Counted from the stretch's first letter, positions 34,440-43,491 are shown. The stretch: 64,000 nucleotides of DNA from Streptomyces violens (GCF_000717745.1 NZ_JOBH01000013.1:62001-126000); one strand, 5' to 3'. Program-made: numbers and translations. The notes: a model not told the origin generated them from the sequence alone.

Positions 34440-35582
34440 ATGCATGTCCCCGACGGATTCATCAATGCCCCGGTCTCGGTGGCGACCGGTGCGGTCGCCG
34501 CGGCCGCCGTCGCGGTCAGCCTGCGCGGCGCCCGCCGCGAGCTGGGCGGCGACGGCCTGGGCGGGGAGCGCACCGCGCCGCTCGCCGGCCTCGTCGCCGC
34601 GTTCATCTTCGCCGTACAGATGCTGAACTTCCCCGTCGCCGCCGGCACCAGCGGCCACCTCCTCGGCGGCGCGCTCGCGGCGATACTCGTCGGCCCCTGT
34701 ACGGGGGTCCTCTGCGTCTCCGTCGTCCTCCTCATGCAGGGCGTCCTCTTCGCCGACGGCGGCCTCACCGCGCTCGGCGTCAACATCACCGACATGGCGG
34801 TGACCACGACCGTCGTCGCCTATCTGCTCTTCCGCGGCCTGGTGAAGGTACTGCCGCGCAAGCGCCGCTCGATCACGGTCGCGAGCTTCGTCTCCGCCCT
34901 GGTCTCCGTCCCCGCGGCCGCCCTCGTCTTCACCTTCCTCTACGCGCTCGGCGGCACCGCCGACGTCTCCACCGGCAAGGTGCTGACCGCGATGGTCGGC
35001 GTGCACGTCCTCATCGGCATCGGCGAGGCCGTCATCACCGCCCTCACGGTCGGCGCGGTGATCGCCGTACGGCCCGACCTCGTGTACGGCGCCCGCGGCC
35101 TCAGCCAGCCGCTCGAATTGAAGGTCACCCCCGTCGCCGCGCCCGCGGCACCGGGCGCACCCCGCCCCGAGCCCGTCGCCGCCCCGGTGGCCGCGTCCGA
35201 GGCAGCGCCGGCGACCGAGGCCGAGCCGAAGGCCCCCGCCCCCCGCTCCACCAAGCGCGTCTGGCTCGCCGGCGTCGCCGCCGCCCTGGTCTGCGCCGGT
35301 GGCATCAGCTACTACGCCTCCGCCAGCCCCGACGGCCTGGAGAAGGTCGCCCAGGACCAGGGCCTCGACAAGCAGGAGAAGGACCACGCCGCCAAGGACT
35401 CCCCGCTCGCCGACTACAGCGTCAAGGACATCACCGACGCCCGGCTCTCCGGCGGCCTGGCCGGCGTGATCGGCGTCGGCGCGACGCTGGCCGTCGGCAC
35501 CGGCGTCTTCGTGGTCGTCCGCCGCCGCCGGGACGCCGCGGACGCGGCCCGTGCCGACGACCGCACCCCGGAGCAGGTCTGA
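34440..35582 (+). CDS. cbiM: ECF Ni/Co transporter component CbiM fused to CbiN-like domain
   Basis: 380 aa. MHVPDGFINAPVS is the CbiM/NikM N-terminus, whose His-2 region binds Ni2+ or Co2+, so ATG 34440 must be the start. Six membrane helices follow with FPVAAGTSGHLLGGALAAIL and QGVLFADGGLTALGVN. After an Ala/Pro linker (about 225-275) the C-terminus has one helix, a PDGLEKVAQDQGLD external motif and a last helix, as in CbiN/NikN PDGLE domains. The fusion explains why no separate cbiN gene exists. First gene of cbiM-cbiQ-cbiO. Nickel is favoured by the box upstream; no cobalamin riboswitch was seen. Confidence 0.92.
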   Translation: MHVPDGFINAPVSVATGAVAAAAVAVSLRGARRELGGDGLGGERTAPLAGLVAAFIFAVQMLNFPVAAGTSGHLLGGALAAILVGPCTGVLCVSVVLLMQGVLFADGGLTALGVNITDMAVTTTVVAYLLFRGLVKVLPRKRRSITVASFVSALVSVPAAALVFTFLYALGGTADVSTGKVLTAMVGVHVLIGIGEAVITALTVGAVIAVRPDLVYGARGLSQPLELKVTPVAAPAAPGAPRPEPVAAPVAASEAAPATEAEPKAPAPRSTKRVWLAGVAAALVCAGGISYYASASPDGLEKVAQDQGLDKQEKDHAAKDSPLADYSVKDITDARLSGGLAGVIGVGATLAVGTGVFVVVRRRRDAADAARADDRTPEQV

Positions 35583-35583
35583 C

Positions 35584-36345
35584 ATGGGTGCAGGCCACGC
35601 GCACAAGCTCTACCGTCATGGACACTCGCCCGTGCACGCGCTCCCCGCGCACTGCAAGATCGCGGCCGTCTTCGGCTTCGTACTGATCGTCGTCTCCACG
35701 CCCCGCGAGGCGGTCTGGGCCTTCGCCCTGTACGCACTCCTCCTCGCGGCGGTCGCGGCGGCGGCCCGCATCCCCGCCGGCTTCCTCCTCAAGCGCCTCC
35801 TCATCGAGGTGCCGTTCGTCGCCTTCGCGCTGCTCATGCCGTTCGTCGCCGAGGGGCCGCGGGTGCACGCGCTCGGCATGTCGCTCAGCGAGTCCGGCCT
35901 GTGGGGCGCCTGGAACATCCTCGCCAAGGGCACCCTCGGCGTCGCGGCGTCGGTCCTCCTCGCCTCCACCACCGAACTCCGCGCGCTCCTCCTCGGCCTG
36001 CAGCGCCTGAAGATGCCCCCGATGCTCGTCCAGATCGCGTCCTTCATGATCCGCTACGGCGACGTGATCACCGACGAGATGCGGCGGATGCGCATCGCCC
36101 GCGTCTCGCGCGGCTTCGAAGCGCGCGGCGTCCGCCACTGGGGCGTCCTCGCCAAGTCCGCCGGCGCGCTCTTCATCCGCTCCTACGAGCGCGGCGAACG
36201 CGTCCACCTCGCCATGGTCAGCCGTGGCTACACCGGCACCATGCCGGTCACCGACGAGGTGACCGCCGGCCGCGCCCAGTGGACCTCCGCCGCACTGCTC
36301 CCCCTCGCCGCCCTCGCCGTCTGCCTCCTCGGATGGACCCTGTGA
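35584..36345 (+). CDS. cbiQ: ECF transporter transmembrane (T) component CbiQ
   Basis: 253 aa with about five membrane helices. The T-component coupling motifs are seen as SRGFEARG (A-R-G type) near residues 180-187 and SRGYTGT near 222-228, which contact the ATPase. ATG 35584 follows the cbiM stop by one base. Its 3' end overlaps cbiO. It couples ATP hydrolysis by CbiO to metal release from CbiM. Confidence 0.93.
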   Translation: MGAGHAHKLYRHGHSPVHALPAHCKIAAVFGFVLIVVSTPREAVWAFALYALLLAAVAAAARIPAGFLLKRLLIEVPFVAFALLMPFVAEGPRVHALGMSLSESGLWGAWNILAKGTLGVAASVLLASTTELRALLLGLQRLKMPPMLVQIASFMIRYGDVITDEMRRMRIARVSRGFEARGVRHWGVLAKSAGALFIRSYERGERVHLAMVSRGYTGTMPVTDEVTAGRAQWTSAALLPLAALAVCLLGWTL

Positions 36346-37100
36346 ACACCACCGCCCCCTCCCTCGAGGTCACCGGCCTCGCCTACGCCTACCCCGACGG
36401 CCACCAGGCCCTCTTCGGCGTCGACCTGACCGTCGCGCGCGGCGAGCGGGTGGCCCTGCTCGGCCCGAACGGCGCCGGCAAGACCACCCTCGTACTCCAC
36501 CTCAACGGCATCCTCGAAGCGGGCGCCGGCACTGTCGCCGTCGCCGGCCTCCCCGTGGCCAAGCGCAATCTCGCGGAGATCCGCCGCCGCGTCGGCATCG
36601 TCTTCCAGGACCCCGATGACCAGCTCTTCATGCCGACCGTGCGCGAGGACGTCGCGTTCGGCCCGGCCGCCGCGGGCCTCCGGGGCGCGGAGCTGGAAGA
36701 GCGCGTCATCGAGGCCCTCGACCGCGTCGGCATGGCCGGCTTCGCCGACCGGCCCCCGCACCACCTCTCCTTCGGCCAGCGCCGCCGGGTCGCGGTGGCC
36801 ACCGTCCTCGCCATGCGCCCCGAGATCCTCGTCCTGGACGAGCCCTCCTCCAACCTCGACCCGGCCTCCCGCCGCGAACTCGCCGACGTACTGCGGTCCC
36901 TGGACGTCACGGTCCTGATGGTCACCCACGACCTCCCGTACGCGCTGGAGCTCTGCCCCCGCTCCGTCGTCCTCTCCGGCGGGGTCATCGCCGCCGACGG
37001 CCGTACCCAGGACCTGCTCTGCGACGCGGAGCTGATGGCGGCCCACCGCCTCGAACTGCCTTTCGGCTTCGATCCCCGCTCGGTGACCGCCCCGGTGTGA
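36333..37100 (+). CDS. cbiO: ECF transporter ATPase CbiO
   Basis: 255 aa. Walker A LLGPNGAGKTTLV, Q-loop VFQDPDDQLFMPTV (typical of ECF ATPases), signature HHLSFGQRRRVAVATVLAM, Walker B EILVLDEPSSNLDP and H-loop VTHDLPYAL. The signature has F-G-Q-R in place of SGGQ, common in this subfamily. ATG 36333 overlaps cbiQ by 13 bp; an in-frame GTG 36342 with a GTGA overlap is equally possible. Only one ATPase is encoded, so it should act as a homodimer. Ends the operon. Confidence 0.93.
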   Translation: MDPVNTTAPSLEVTGLAYAYPDGHQALFGVDLTVARGERVALLGPNGAGKTTLVLHLNGILEAGAGTVAVAGLPVAKRNLAEIRRRVGIVFQDPDDQLFMPTVREDVAFGPAAAGLRGAELEERVIEALDRVGMAGFADRPPHHLSFGQRRRVAVATVLAMRPEILVLDEPSSNLDPASRRELADVLRSLDVTVLMVTHDLPYALELCPRSVVLSGGVIAADGRTQDLLCDAELMAAHRLELPFGFDPRSVTAPV

Positions 37101-37202
37101 CATGCCCGCGGCGGTTCCTGTGACCCTCCCCACGGCCGACGGGTTCCTGGTCATCAGCACTGATCGGCGCGTTGCACCATGGATGGGTCACAAACGCGAC
37201 GG

Positions 37203-38411
37203 ATGAGTGGGAAGCGGGAACCAGTGGTGGACGTCCACGGCACGGTCGAGGCCGGCTATGAGCCGGTCCGCGATGCCTTCGCGGCGAACTTCGCGCGGCG
37301 CGGCGAGCGTGGGGCGGCGGTCGCCGCCTATCGGCACGGGCGCAAGGTCGTCGATCTGTGGGCGGGTGACCGCGACGGCGACGCGACTGCCACCGGTACC
37401 GAAGCCCCCTGGGAAGAGGGCACCGCGCAGCTCGTCCGCTCCGCCACCAAGGGCGTCGCCGCCGTCGTGCCGCTTCTGCTCCACCAGCGCGGCCAGCTCG
37501 ATCTGGACGCGCCGGTCGGCACGTACTGGCCCGAGTACAAGGCCGCCGGCAAGGAACGCACGCTGGTCCGCCACCTGCTCTCGCACCGCGCGGGAGTACC
37601 GGTACTGGACACCCCGCTCACGCCCGCCGAGGCCGTCGACGGCGTCAGCGGCCCGGCCGCGGTGGCCGCGCAGGCCCCGGCCTGGACCCCCGGCACGGAC
37701 CACGGCTACCACGCCCAGACGTACAGCTGGCTCCTCTCGGAACTGGTCCTGCGGGTCACCGGCCGGACGATCGGCGCGTTCGTCGCCGAGGAGATAGCCG
37801 GGCCGCTCGGCCTGGACCTGTGGATCGGCCTCCCCGAGGAGGAGGCCGCCCGCGGCCGGGCCGGACGGCTCGCCGAGATCACCCCGCCGCCGGCCCCCGA
37901 GGGCTCGGGCCTGCGCGTACGGCCCAAGCGGGCCGTGGCCGAGGCGTACGACGACCCCACCTCCCTCACCCGCCGGGCCTTCGCGGCGATCTCCCCGCAC
38001 GCCGACGAGAACGCCCCCGAGTTCCGCGCCGCGCAGCTCCCCGGCTCCAACGGCATCGCCACGGCGCGTTCCCTGGCCCGTCTGTACGCGGCGCTCATCG
38101 GCCCCGTGGACGGCCACCCCCGCCTCTTCGCGCCCGCGACCCTGACGCTGGCCCGTACGGAGGAGTCCGCGGGCCCGGACCGTACGCTCATCGCCTCCTC
38201 GCGCTTCGGCCTGGGCTACATGCTGCACGGCCCCGCGGCCCCGCTGCTCGCCCCCGGCTCGTTCGGCCACCCGGGCCGCGGCGGCGCCCTCGCCTTCGCC
38301 GACCCCGAGTCGGGCCTCTCCTTCGGCTACATCACCAACGGCATGCAGAAGAACGTCACGGCGGACCCGCGCGCCCAGGCGCTCGTGCGCGCGCTGCGGA
38401 CGACGGTCTGA
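37203..38411 (+). CDS. Serine hydrolase, class C beta-lactamase-like (EstB type)
   Basis: 402 aa. The S-x-x-K nucleophile is SATKG near residue 80, the Tyr motif is YHAQTYSWLLSELV near 167, and FGHPGRGGALAFADPESG near the end is the third motif of this esterase group. No signal peptide, so it is a cytoplasmic esterase or D-aminopeptidase-like enzyme rather than a secreted beta-lactamase. ATG 37203 is preferred; ATG 37179 would add 8 residues. Alone after the ECF operon. Substrate unknown. Confidence 0.9.
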   Translation: MSGKREPVVDVHGTVEAGYEPVRDAFAANFARRGERGAAVAAYRHGRKVVDLWAGDRDGDATATGTEAPWEEGTAQLVRSATKGVAAVVPLLLHQRGQLDLDAPVGTYWPEYKAAGKERTLVRHLLSHRAGVPVLDTPLTPAEAVDGVSGPAAVAAQAPAWTPGTDHGYHAQTYSWLLSELVLRVTGRTIGAFVAEEIAGPLGLDLWIGLPEEEAARGRAGRLAEITPPPAPEGSGLRVRPKRAVAEAYDDPTSLTRRAFAAISPHADENAPEFRAAQLPGSNGIATARSLARLYAALIGPVDGHPRLFAPATLTLARTEESAGPDRTLIASSRFGLGYMLHGPAAPLLAPGSFGHPGRGGALAFADPESGLSFGYITNGMQKNVTADPRAQALVRALRTTV

Positions 38412-38435
38412 GGGGGCCACGCCCAGCTGGTGTGC

Positions 38436-39287
38436 CTAGCTGGTGTGCAGCATCAGCCCGATGCCGACGACCATCAGCCCCGCCGCCGCGATCCGCGGTG
38501 CCCCGAAGCGCTCCTTCAGGAAGATCGCGCCGATCGCGGCGCCGACGATGATCGAGGACTCGCGGAGCGCCGCGATCGGCGCGAGCGGCGCGCGGGTCTG
38601 GGCCCACAGGACCAGCCCGTACGCGAAGACCGAGAGCACGCCGCCGAGCAGCCCGCGGGCGGCGAACGGGCGCAGTTCGGCGAAGAGCGCGCGGCGCCGC
38701 GTGGCCACCGCGTACGCGGGGATCGCGAGGCCCTCCAGGAGCATCAGCCAGCCGATGTAGCCCAGCGGCGTGCCGGAGGCGCGGACGCCCACGCCGTCGA
38801 CCGTGGTGTACGAGGCGATCGCCAGGCCCGTGGCGACCGCGGCGATGACCGCGGGCCAGTGCGGGCGGGTACCGGAGCCGCGGATGCCCCACAGGGCGAC
38901 GCCGAGGAGGCCGGCGGAGGCCAGCGCGACGCCGGTCAGGGCCCAGGCGTCGGGGAGTTCGCCGACGAAGACCGCGGCGAGGACGGTGACCACGAGCGGC
39001 GCGGTGCCGCGCGCGATCGGGTACATCTGCCCGAAGTCGCCGAGCCGGAAGGACCGCATGAGCAGCGCCTGGTAGACGACGTGCAGGAGCGCCGAGGCGA
39101 TGAGCAGCGGCCAGGCGCCGGCGGCGGGGAGCGGCGATATCGCGGCGAGTACCGCGCCGCAGACGGCGCCGCCGGAGCCGACGAGGGTGAAGGCGAGCAG
39201 TTGGTCCTTGATGCCGTGGGCGATCGCGTTCCAGGCGGCGTGGGTGACGGCGGCGGTCAGTACCGCGGCGACGACGAGCGGGGTCAC
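38436..39287 (-). CDS. EamA/DMT family transporter
   Basis: 283 aa with about ten membrane helices in two EamA halves; ALREGSS-like and SFRLGDFGQMYPIARGTAP segments are typical, and the second half has APLAPIAALRESSIIVGAAI. GTG 39287 overlaps the upstream deacylase stop (GTGA). DMT proteins export metabolites or amino acids; the substrate is not predictable. Its tight link with a YbaK-type deacylase suggests an amino-acid theme but this is only context. Confidence 0.9.
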   Translation of the reverse strand: MTPLVVAAVLTAAVTHAAWNAIAHGIKDQLLAFTLVGSGGAVCGAVLAAISPLPAAGAWPLLIASALLHVVYQALLMRSFRLGDFGQMYPIARGTAPLVVTVLAAVFVGELPDAWALTGVALASAGLLGVALWGIRGSGTRPHWPAVIAAVATGLAIASYTTVDGVGVRASGTPLGYIGWLMLLEGLAIPAYAVATRRRALFAELRPFAARGLLGGVLSVFAYGLVLWAQTRAPLAPIAALRESSIIVGAAIGAIFLKERFGAPRIAAAGLMVVGIGLMLHTS

Positions 39288-39769
39288 GGGGCGTGCTCGC
39301 GGACGTCCACGACGCGGCCGCCGGCGTGCTCGACGATCGACTTGGGGTCGAGCGGGAAGACGGTGTGCGGGGTGCCGGCGGCGGCCCAGACCGTGCCGTG
39401 GGCCAGCAGCCCCCGGTCGGCCAGGACGGTGGTACGGGTGCGGTGCCCGAAGGGCGGTACACCGCCGATCGCGTAGCCGGTGGTCTCGCGGACGAGGTCG
39501 GCATTGGCGCGGCCGACGTGCTGCGCGCCCAGCTCGGCGCGGACCTTGTCGAGGTCGACCCGGGACGCCCCGTCCATGAGGACGAGGACCGGCACCCCGT
39601 CCGCCTCGAAGATCAGCGACTTGACGATCTCGGCGGGCTCGCAGCCGACAGCGGCGGCGGCCTGCGCCGCGGTGCGGGTGGCGTCGGGGAAGCGGCGTAC
39701 CTCGACTTCGAGGCCCAGCTCGCGCAGGGCGGCGGCGAACAGGGGATGAGCGTCGGCTGAAGTACTCAT
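39284..39769 (-). CDS. YbaK/EbsC-type aminoacyl-tRNA deacylase
   Basis: 161 aa. HPLFAAALRELGLEVEVRRF at the start, IVKSLIFEADGVPVLVLMDG with the conserved K in the middle, and TGYAIGGVPPFGH (the GGxxPxGH motif) identify the free-standing editing domain that clears mischarged tRNAs such as Cys-tRNA(Pro). ATG 39769 is chosen; the frame is open much further upstream without conservation. Overlaps the EamA gene by GTGA. Confidence 0.9.
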   Translation of the reverse strand: MSTSADAHPLFAAALRELGLEVEVRRFPDATRTAAQAAAAVGCEPAEIVKSLIFEADGVPVLVLMDGASRVDLDKVRAELGAQHVGRANADLVRETTGYAIGGVPPFGHRTRTTVLADRGLLAHGTVWAAAGTPHTVFPLDPKSIVEHAGGRVVDVREHAP

Positions 39770-39813
39770 GGCCCGCACGCTAGCGAAGGCTGTACGGGCC
39801 ATGCGACCGGGAA

Positions 39814-39846
39814 AAGGGGGCCGTCCGAGATGTGGACGGCCCCCTT
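39814..39846 (-). terminator. Rho-independent terminator of the PBP gene
   Basis: Stem 39816-39826 with 39834-39844 (11 bp, GC-rich). On the minus strand it is followed by TTTT, so it ends the penicillin-binding protein transcript. Confidence 0.9.
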
Positions 39847-39866
39847 CCGGAGGACTGGGTGTGGCG

Positions 39867-41525
39867 TCAGCCCTGGTTGAGGATGGCGCGGACCACCGGG
39901 CCCGCGTTGTCGCCGCCGTGGCCACTGGCCGGGACGACGGCCGAGGCCGCGAGGTCGCCGTTGTAGGCGGTGAACCAGGCGTTCGGCTTCTTCTGGTTGT
40001 CGACCTCGGCGGAGCCGGTCTTGGCGCCGATGTCACCGCTGAGGCCGGACATCGCCTTGGCGCCCGTACCGGACGTGGCGGTCAGCTTCATCAGCGACTT
40101 CATCGCGGACGCGGTGGCCGGCTTCATGTTCCGGGAGGCCTTGGCCAGCGTCCGGTCGTCGACGTCCGGGGAGACGAGGTACGGCTGGTGGAAGCTGCCG
40201 GACTGGACGGTCGCCGCGATGGAGGCGACGTTCAGCGGGTTCATCCGGACCCCGCCCTGGCCGATGAGCGAGGCGGCCATCTGGGCGTCGCTCTGCACCG
40301 GGACGTTGCCGTCGAAGCTGGGGATGCCGGTGTTCCAGGTCAGGCCGAGGCCGAAGACGTCCCGGGCCTGCTTGGTCAGGTCGTCGTCGTGCAGCTTCTC
40401 GGCCTGCGAGATGAAGGCGTTGTTGCAGGAGGCCGCGAAGCTCTGCGCGAAGGTGCCGTCCTTGATCTCGGTCTTGTTGAGGTTCTGGAACTTCCAGCCG
40501 CCGTACGTCACGTACTTCGCGCACGGGTGCTTCTTGTTCGGCGAGGTCAGGCCCTTGTCGATGAGCATCGACGCGGTGACGACCTTCATCGTGGAGCCGG
40601 GGGCCAGCGAGCCCTGCGTGGCGACGTTGAAGCCCTTCTCGGGCGCGCTGGCGATGGCCAGGATCTCGCCGGTGCTGGGCTTGATGGCGACCGCCGACGC
40701 CTTCTTCTTCGCGGCGACCGCCTTCTGCGCGGCGGCCTGGATCTTGGCGTCCAGGGTGGTCTTCAGCGTGCCGGGGGTGCCCTTGGAGAGGACCTTCAGC
40801 GTCTGGTCCGGCTTCTGGGCGGCCTTGTTGTCGCTCTTGGCGCGCTCGATGAAGAACTCCACGCCCGGGGTGCCGCCGGCCTTCTCGCCGTACTTGTCGC
40901 GCAGGCTGGCGAGGATGCCGGCCAGCTCGGGGTTGCTGTCCTTGGTGATCTCGGTGCCGGTGCGGTCCACCGCCTTGATGGGCGGCGCCTCGCCCTCGCC
41001 CGTGCGCAGCGTGTCGCCCTCGCCGAGCCCGGGGTGCACGATCGTGGGCCGCCAGTCGACGACCGGCTCGCCGGTGGCCTTGTCCCGCTCGACGGTGAGG
41101 GAGGTGGCGTACGAGACGGGCGCGCTCTTGCCCTGGTACGAGATCTGCCCGGACACCTGGTACGGCACCACGTCGCCCTTGCGGGTCCCGGGGGTGAGCT
41201 TCAGCTGACTGATGTGGGCCTGCTTGGTGACGCCGGTCAGCGCGGTGGAGGCCGCCTCGGTGTCGTCGGTCAGCTTCGCGGCCTTGGCGACCTCGCCCGA
41301 CTGCCAGGCGGTCAGGAAGCCGGTGGCGGCGGTCTTCACTTCCTTCGCGGAGAGCGGCCCGGTCTTCACCGTCGCGCCGCCGTCGGCGGACTTGCCGTCC
41401 GCCGACGTGACCTCCTGCTGCGGGGCCTCATCACCGGAACTGCCCATCAGGGTGTACCCGCCGACGCCTCCCGCGACCAGGGCGATCGCCCCGCCGATCA
41501 GCCCGTATCTCACCTCGCGGCGCAT
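39867..41525 (-). CDS. Penicillin-binding transpeptidase with MecA-type N-terminal domain
   Basis: 552 aa. One N-terminal membrane helix (YGLIGGAIALVAGGVGGYTL), an NTF2-like MecA N-terminal domain (about 55-175), a linker, and a class B transpeptidase domain. The three active-site motifs are STMK (Ser about residue 310), SCN (about 365) and KTGSAEV (about 503). Crosslinks peptidoglycan outside the membrane. Before the element inserted, its start would have been about 196 bp after the pmt stop on the same strand, so the pair may once have shared control. Confidence 0.93.
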   Translation of the reverse strand: MRREVRYGLIGGAIALVAGGVGGYTLMGSSGDEAPQQEVTSADGKSADGGATVKTGPLSAKEVKTAATGFLTAWQSGEVAKAAKLTDDTEAASTALTGVTKQAHISQLKLTPGTRKGDVVPYQVSGQISYQGKSAPVSYATSLTVERDKATGEPVVDWRPTIVHPGLGEGDTLRTGEGEAPPIKAVDRTGTEITKDSNPELAGILASLRDKYGEKAGGTPGVEFFIERAKSDNKAAQKPDQTLKVLSKGTPGTLKTTLDAKIQAAAQKAVAAKKKASAVAIKPSTGEILAIASAPEKGFNVATQGSLAPGSTMKVVTASMLIDKGLTSPNKKHPCAKYVTYGGWKFQNLNKTEIKDGTFAQSFAASCNNAFISQAEKLHDDDLTKQARDVFGLGLTWNTGIPSFDGNVPVQSDAQMAASLIGQGGVRMNPLNVASIAATVQSGSFHQPYLVSPDVDDRTLAKASRNMKPATASAMKSLMKLTATSGTGAKAMSGLSGDIGAKTGSAEVDNQKKPNAWFTAYNGDLAASAVVPASGHGGDNAGPVVRAILNQG

Positions 41526-41724
41526 GACTTACCGTTCCCCTCCTGAAGCAGCGTGATCGTCCCTGAAACCCGACACAAGAACGTGCAGCGCACTCTATGG
41601 GACACGGGGTATTGGAGTGACCGTCGCGCGTCTCGTTCCGGCATCGGTACGGTGACACTCAGTCGATGCGGCCGTCACGGAACGGTCACATACGGGACCG
41701 GCCATTCCCCGCCGCACCCGTCAT
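41526..41724. other. PBP upstream region, the original pmt downstream flank
   Basis: Holds the PBP promoter (AT-richer around 41570-41620) and, at 41721-41723, a TGA that is the original pmt stop, now read only by the pmt fragment in the left repeat. No gene is seen. Confidence 0.6.
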
Positions 41725-41807
41725 ACCCAGGTGTCCAGCCACATCCGTGCCTGCCATGCGCTCTTGGGGATCGGTAGCCCTGTGTACACGGGATAGAAAT
41801 AAATGAA
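41725..41807. repeat. Left attachment repeat carrying the original 3' end of pmt
   Basis: 83 bp identical to 54652-54734. On the minus strand it encodes the last residues of Pmt (IYFYPVYTGLPIPK and the rest); the frame then closes with GTA TGA just outside the repeat. The upstream frame (to 41957) is not pmt, so this is a remnant without start. A central CCCTGTGTACACGGG is nearly palindromic and is a candidate crossover point. Confidence 0.95.
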
Positions 41808-41868
41808 CTCCCTCACACATGGCTGGACACCCGCCTGACCTGTTACTTTGCCCCCGGCCGGGGCCGCC

Positions 41869-43134
41869 TCACGCCGCCTGGGCCGTCTCTGGGCCGTCCG
41901 ACCGCTCAGCGGACCCCCGATAGAGCCCGTCCACGGCCTTCCGTGTACGCCCCTCACTGCTCGGCATCAGGTGCGTGTACGTACGCAGTGTGAAGCCCGG
42001 ATCACTATGACCGAGGTACGAACTCAACGCCCGGATGTTCTCGCCGGCATCCAGCAGAACCGAAGCGTAGAAGTGCCTGAGGGCGTGCATCCCGTCCTCG
42101 CGAGCCGACTGGTACCGCTGCCCCTTCTCAGCCCTCGGAATGACGCCGGCGGCCGCCAGGGCGGGCTTCCATACGTGGTCGTCGAAGTGGCTCACCCGTA
42201 CGTGCGCCCCCTTCGGCCCGACGAACAGCAGAGCCTTCGTCACGGGCCCTCCGTCCGGCGTGGTCCACGGCAGCGTCACGTCTACCGGCGGAAACGCCTC
42301 GACGTGCGCCCGCAGGACGGCAGCCACGGTTTCCGGGAGCGGGACATCACGCACTTTGCCCCGCTTCGGCGGTGCGAAGACGAACTTCCCACGAATGCGC
42401 TTGAGCTGGTGCCGTATCGCCAGCCAACCGCCCTCGTAGTCCACCTCGTCCACCGACAACGCGAAGATCTCGCCCTGCCGCAGACCGCAGCCGGCACCGA
42501 TGTCCACGGTCGCCTGGAAGCGCTTGGGGAGAGCGGCCCGCACAGCGAAGACGCGTTCAGCCGTCCACGGAGTGACGCGTCCCGGAGTCGGACTCGGAGC
42601 TTTCACCGATCGCGCCTTGCACGGGTTCCGGGCGAGCAGCCCGTCATCCACCGCGGCTGTGAAGGCCGCGGAGACCGTCCCGTAGATGATCCGGCGGTGG
42701 GACTCGGACGGGACGCTGACTGTCAGTTCGCCCAGCCATGTGCGGATGTGGCCCGGTTGGAAGGAAGCGACCGGCCGCGTCCCGATGTACGGATAGGCGT
42801 GCAGCCGCAGCCGACGCTCCGCTGCTTCACGGCTGGTGATCTGCCCCGAGTGCGAGGCCACCCACTTCGCGGCGAACTGCTGGAAGGTGATGCGGGCCGC
42901 GCGCGGGTCGATGTACTGGCCGCGCGACATGTCGGCGGCTGTGTGCGTCAACCAGTCCTCGGCAAGACGCTTCTGCCGGTCGGGAAAGGACTTGCTCTTC
43001 TCGGTCCCGTCGGGCCCGATGTAGCGGGCGCGGTAGCGCATGCCGGTGCCGTACCGGCTGCTCCTGACGCGCCTCTCCTTGCCGTTGGCGTCCTTCTCGG
43101 TCTTGTACCAGCGGTCTTGGATGTGGCCGGCCAT
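41869..43134 (-). CDS. int: Tyrosine site-specific integrase of the element
   Basis: 421 aa. N-terminal AP2-like arm-binding part (RYRARYIGPDGTEKSKSFPD), SAM-like core-binding domain (about 85-170), catalytic domain with GCGLRQGEIFAL (Arg about 218), a Lys in the beta hairpin, HALRHFYASVLLDAG (H-x-x-R about 350), SSYLGHSDPGF and TYTHLMP (Tyr about 385). All catalytic residues are present, so it should be active. Its last codons contain two copies of the 11-bp arm-type repeat. Lies after xis, with a strong hairpin between, and ends 62 bp from the left attachment repeat. Confidence 0.95.
   Translation of the reverse strand: MAGHIQDRWYKTEKDANGKERRVRSSRYGTGMRYRARYIGPDGTEKSKSFPDRQKRLAEDWLTHTAADMSRGQYIDPRAARITFQQFAAKWVASHSGQITSREAAERRLRLHAYPYIGTRPVASFQPGHIRTWLGELTVSVPSESHRRIIYGTVSAAFTAAVDDGLLARNPCKARSVKAPSPTPGRVTPWTAERVFAVRAALPKRFQATVDIGAGCGLRQGEIFALSVDEVDYEGGWLAIRHQLKRIRGKFVFAPPKRGKVRDVPLPETVAAVLRAHVEAFPPVDVTLPWTTPDGGPVTKALLFVGPKGAHVRVSHFDDHVWKPALAAAGVIPRAEKGQRYQSAREDGMHALRHFYASVLLDAGENIRALSSYLGHSDPGFTLRTYTHLMPSSEGRTRKAVDGLYRGSAERSDGPETAQAA
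41878..41899 (+). repeat. Two 11-bp CTGGGCCGTCY repeats (putative integrase arm sites)
   Basis: CTGGGCCGTCT and CTGGGCCGTCC in tandem, 71 bp inside the left attachment repeat and within the last codons of int. The same unit occurs three times at the other end. Confidence 0.75.
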
Positions 43135-43156
43135 GAAGGCGGTGGTCCCTTCTCAA

Positions 43157-43199
43157 CGCGATGGCGGGGAGGGCCAGGTCGGCCCTCCCCGCCATCGCG
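43157..43199 (-). terminator. Strong hairpin between xis and int
   Basis: Perfect 19-bp stem (43157-43175 with 43181-43199) and 5-nt loop, in the 98-bp space between the xis stop and the int start. It may end or weaken read-through from xis, or act as an attenuator in the int leader. Confidence 0.75.
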
Positions 43200-43232
43200 A
43201 GGCGTGTGCGGTTGTGGTGATGTGCTGCCGTG

Positions 43233-43460
43233 TCAGGCGGCGTCGGCGGCCATGCGCTCAGCGGCCCACGCGCGAACGGCCGCGGGGTCGTAACGCAGGT
43301 GCTTGCCGACGCGGAAGCCGGGCGGACCGGTGCGCTTCTTGCGCCACTGGTAGACGGTCTCCAGGGGGACGTCGAAGAGCTCGGCGATGTCGGTAGGGGT
43401 GAAGTAGCGGTCGGGGAGGCCAGCGCGCAGGGCGGTGCGGGAGTCGGTGTAAGTGCTCAA
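43233..43460 (-). CDS. xis: Excisionase / helix-turn-helix protein of the element
   Basis: 75 aa. RYFTPTDIAELFDVPLETVY followed by QWRKKRTGPPGFRVGKHLRY is the winged-helix (MerR-like) excisionase signature, PDAVRAW-type end. Small size and place directly before int are as in pSAM2-type elements. It would bend att DNA to favour excision. The GATAAG dyad lies immediately upstream of its start, so it may be controlled from there. Confidence 0.9.
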   Translation of the reverse strand: MSTYTDSRTALRAGLPDRYFTPTDIAELFDVPLETVYQWRKKRTGPPGFRVGKHLRYDPAAVRAWAAERMAADAA

Positions 43461-43491
43461 GTCGCCTCCGGGCGAGAAGCGCGGGCGGGGC

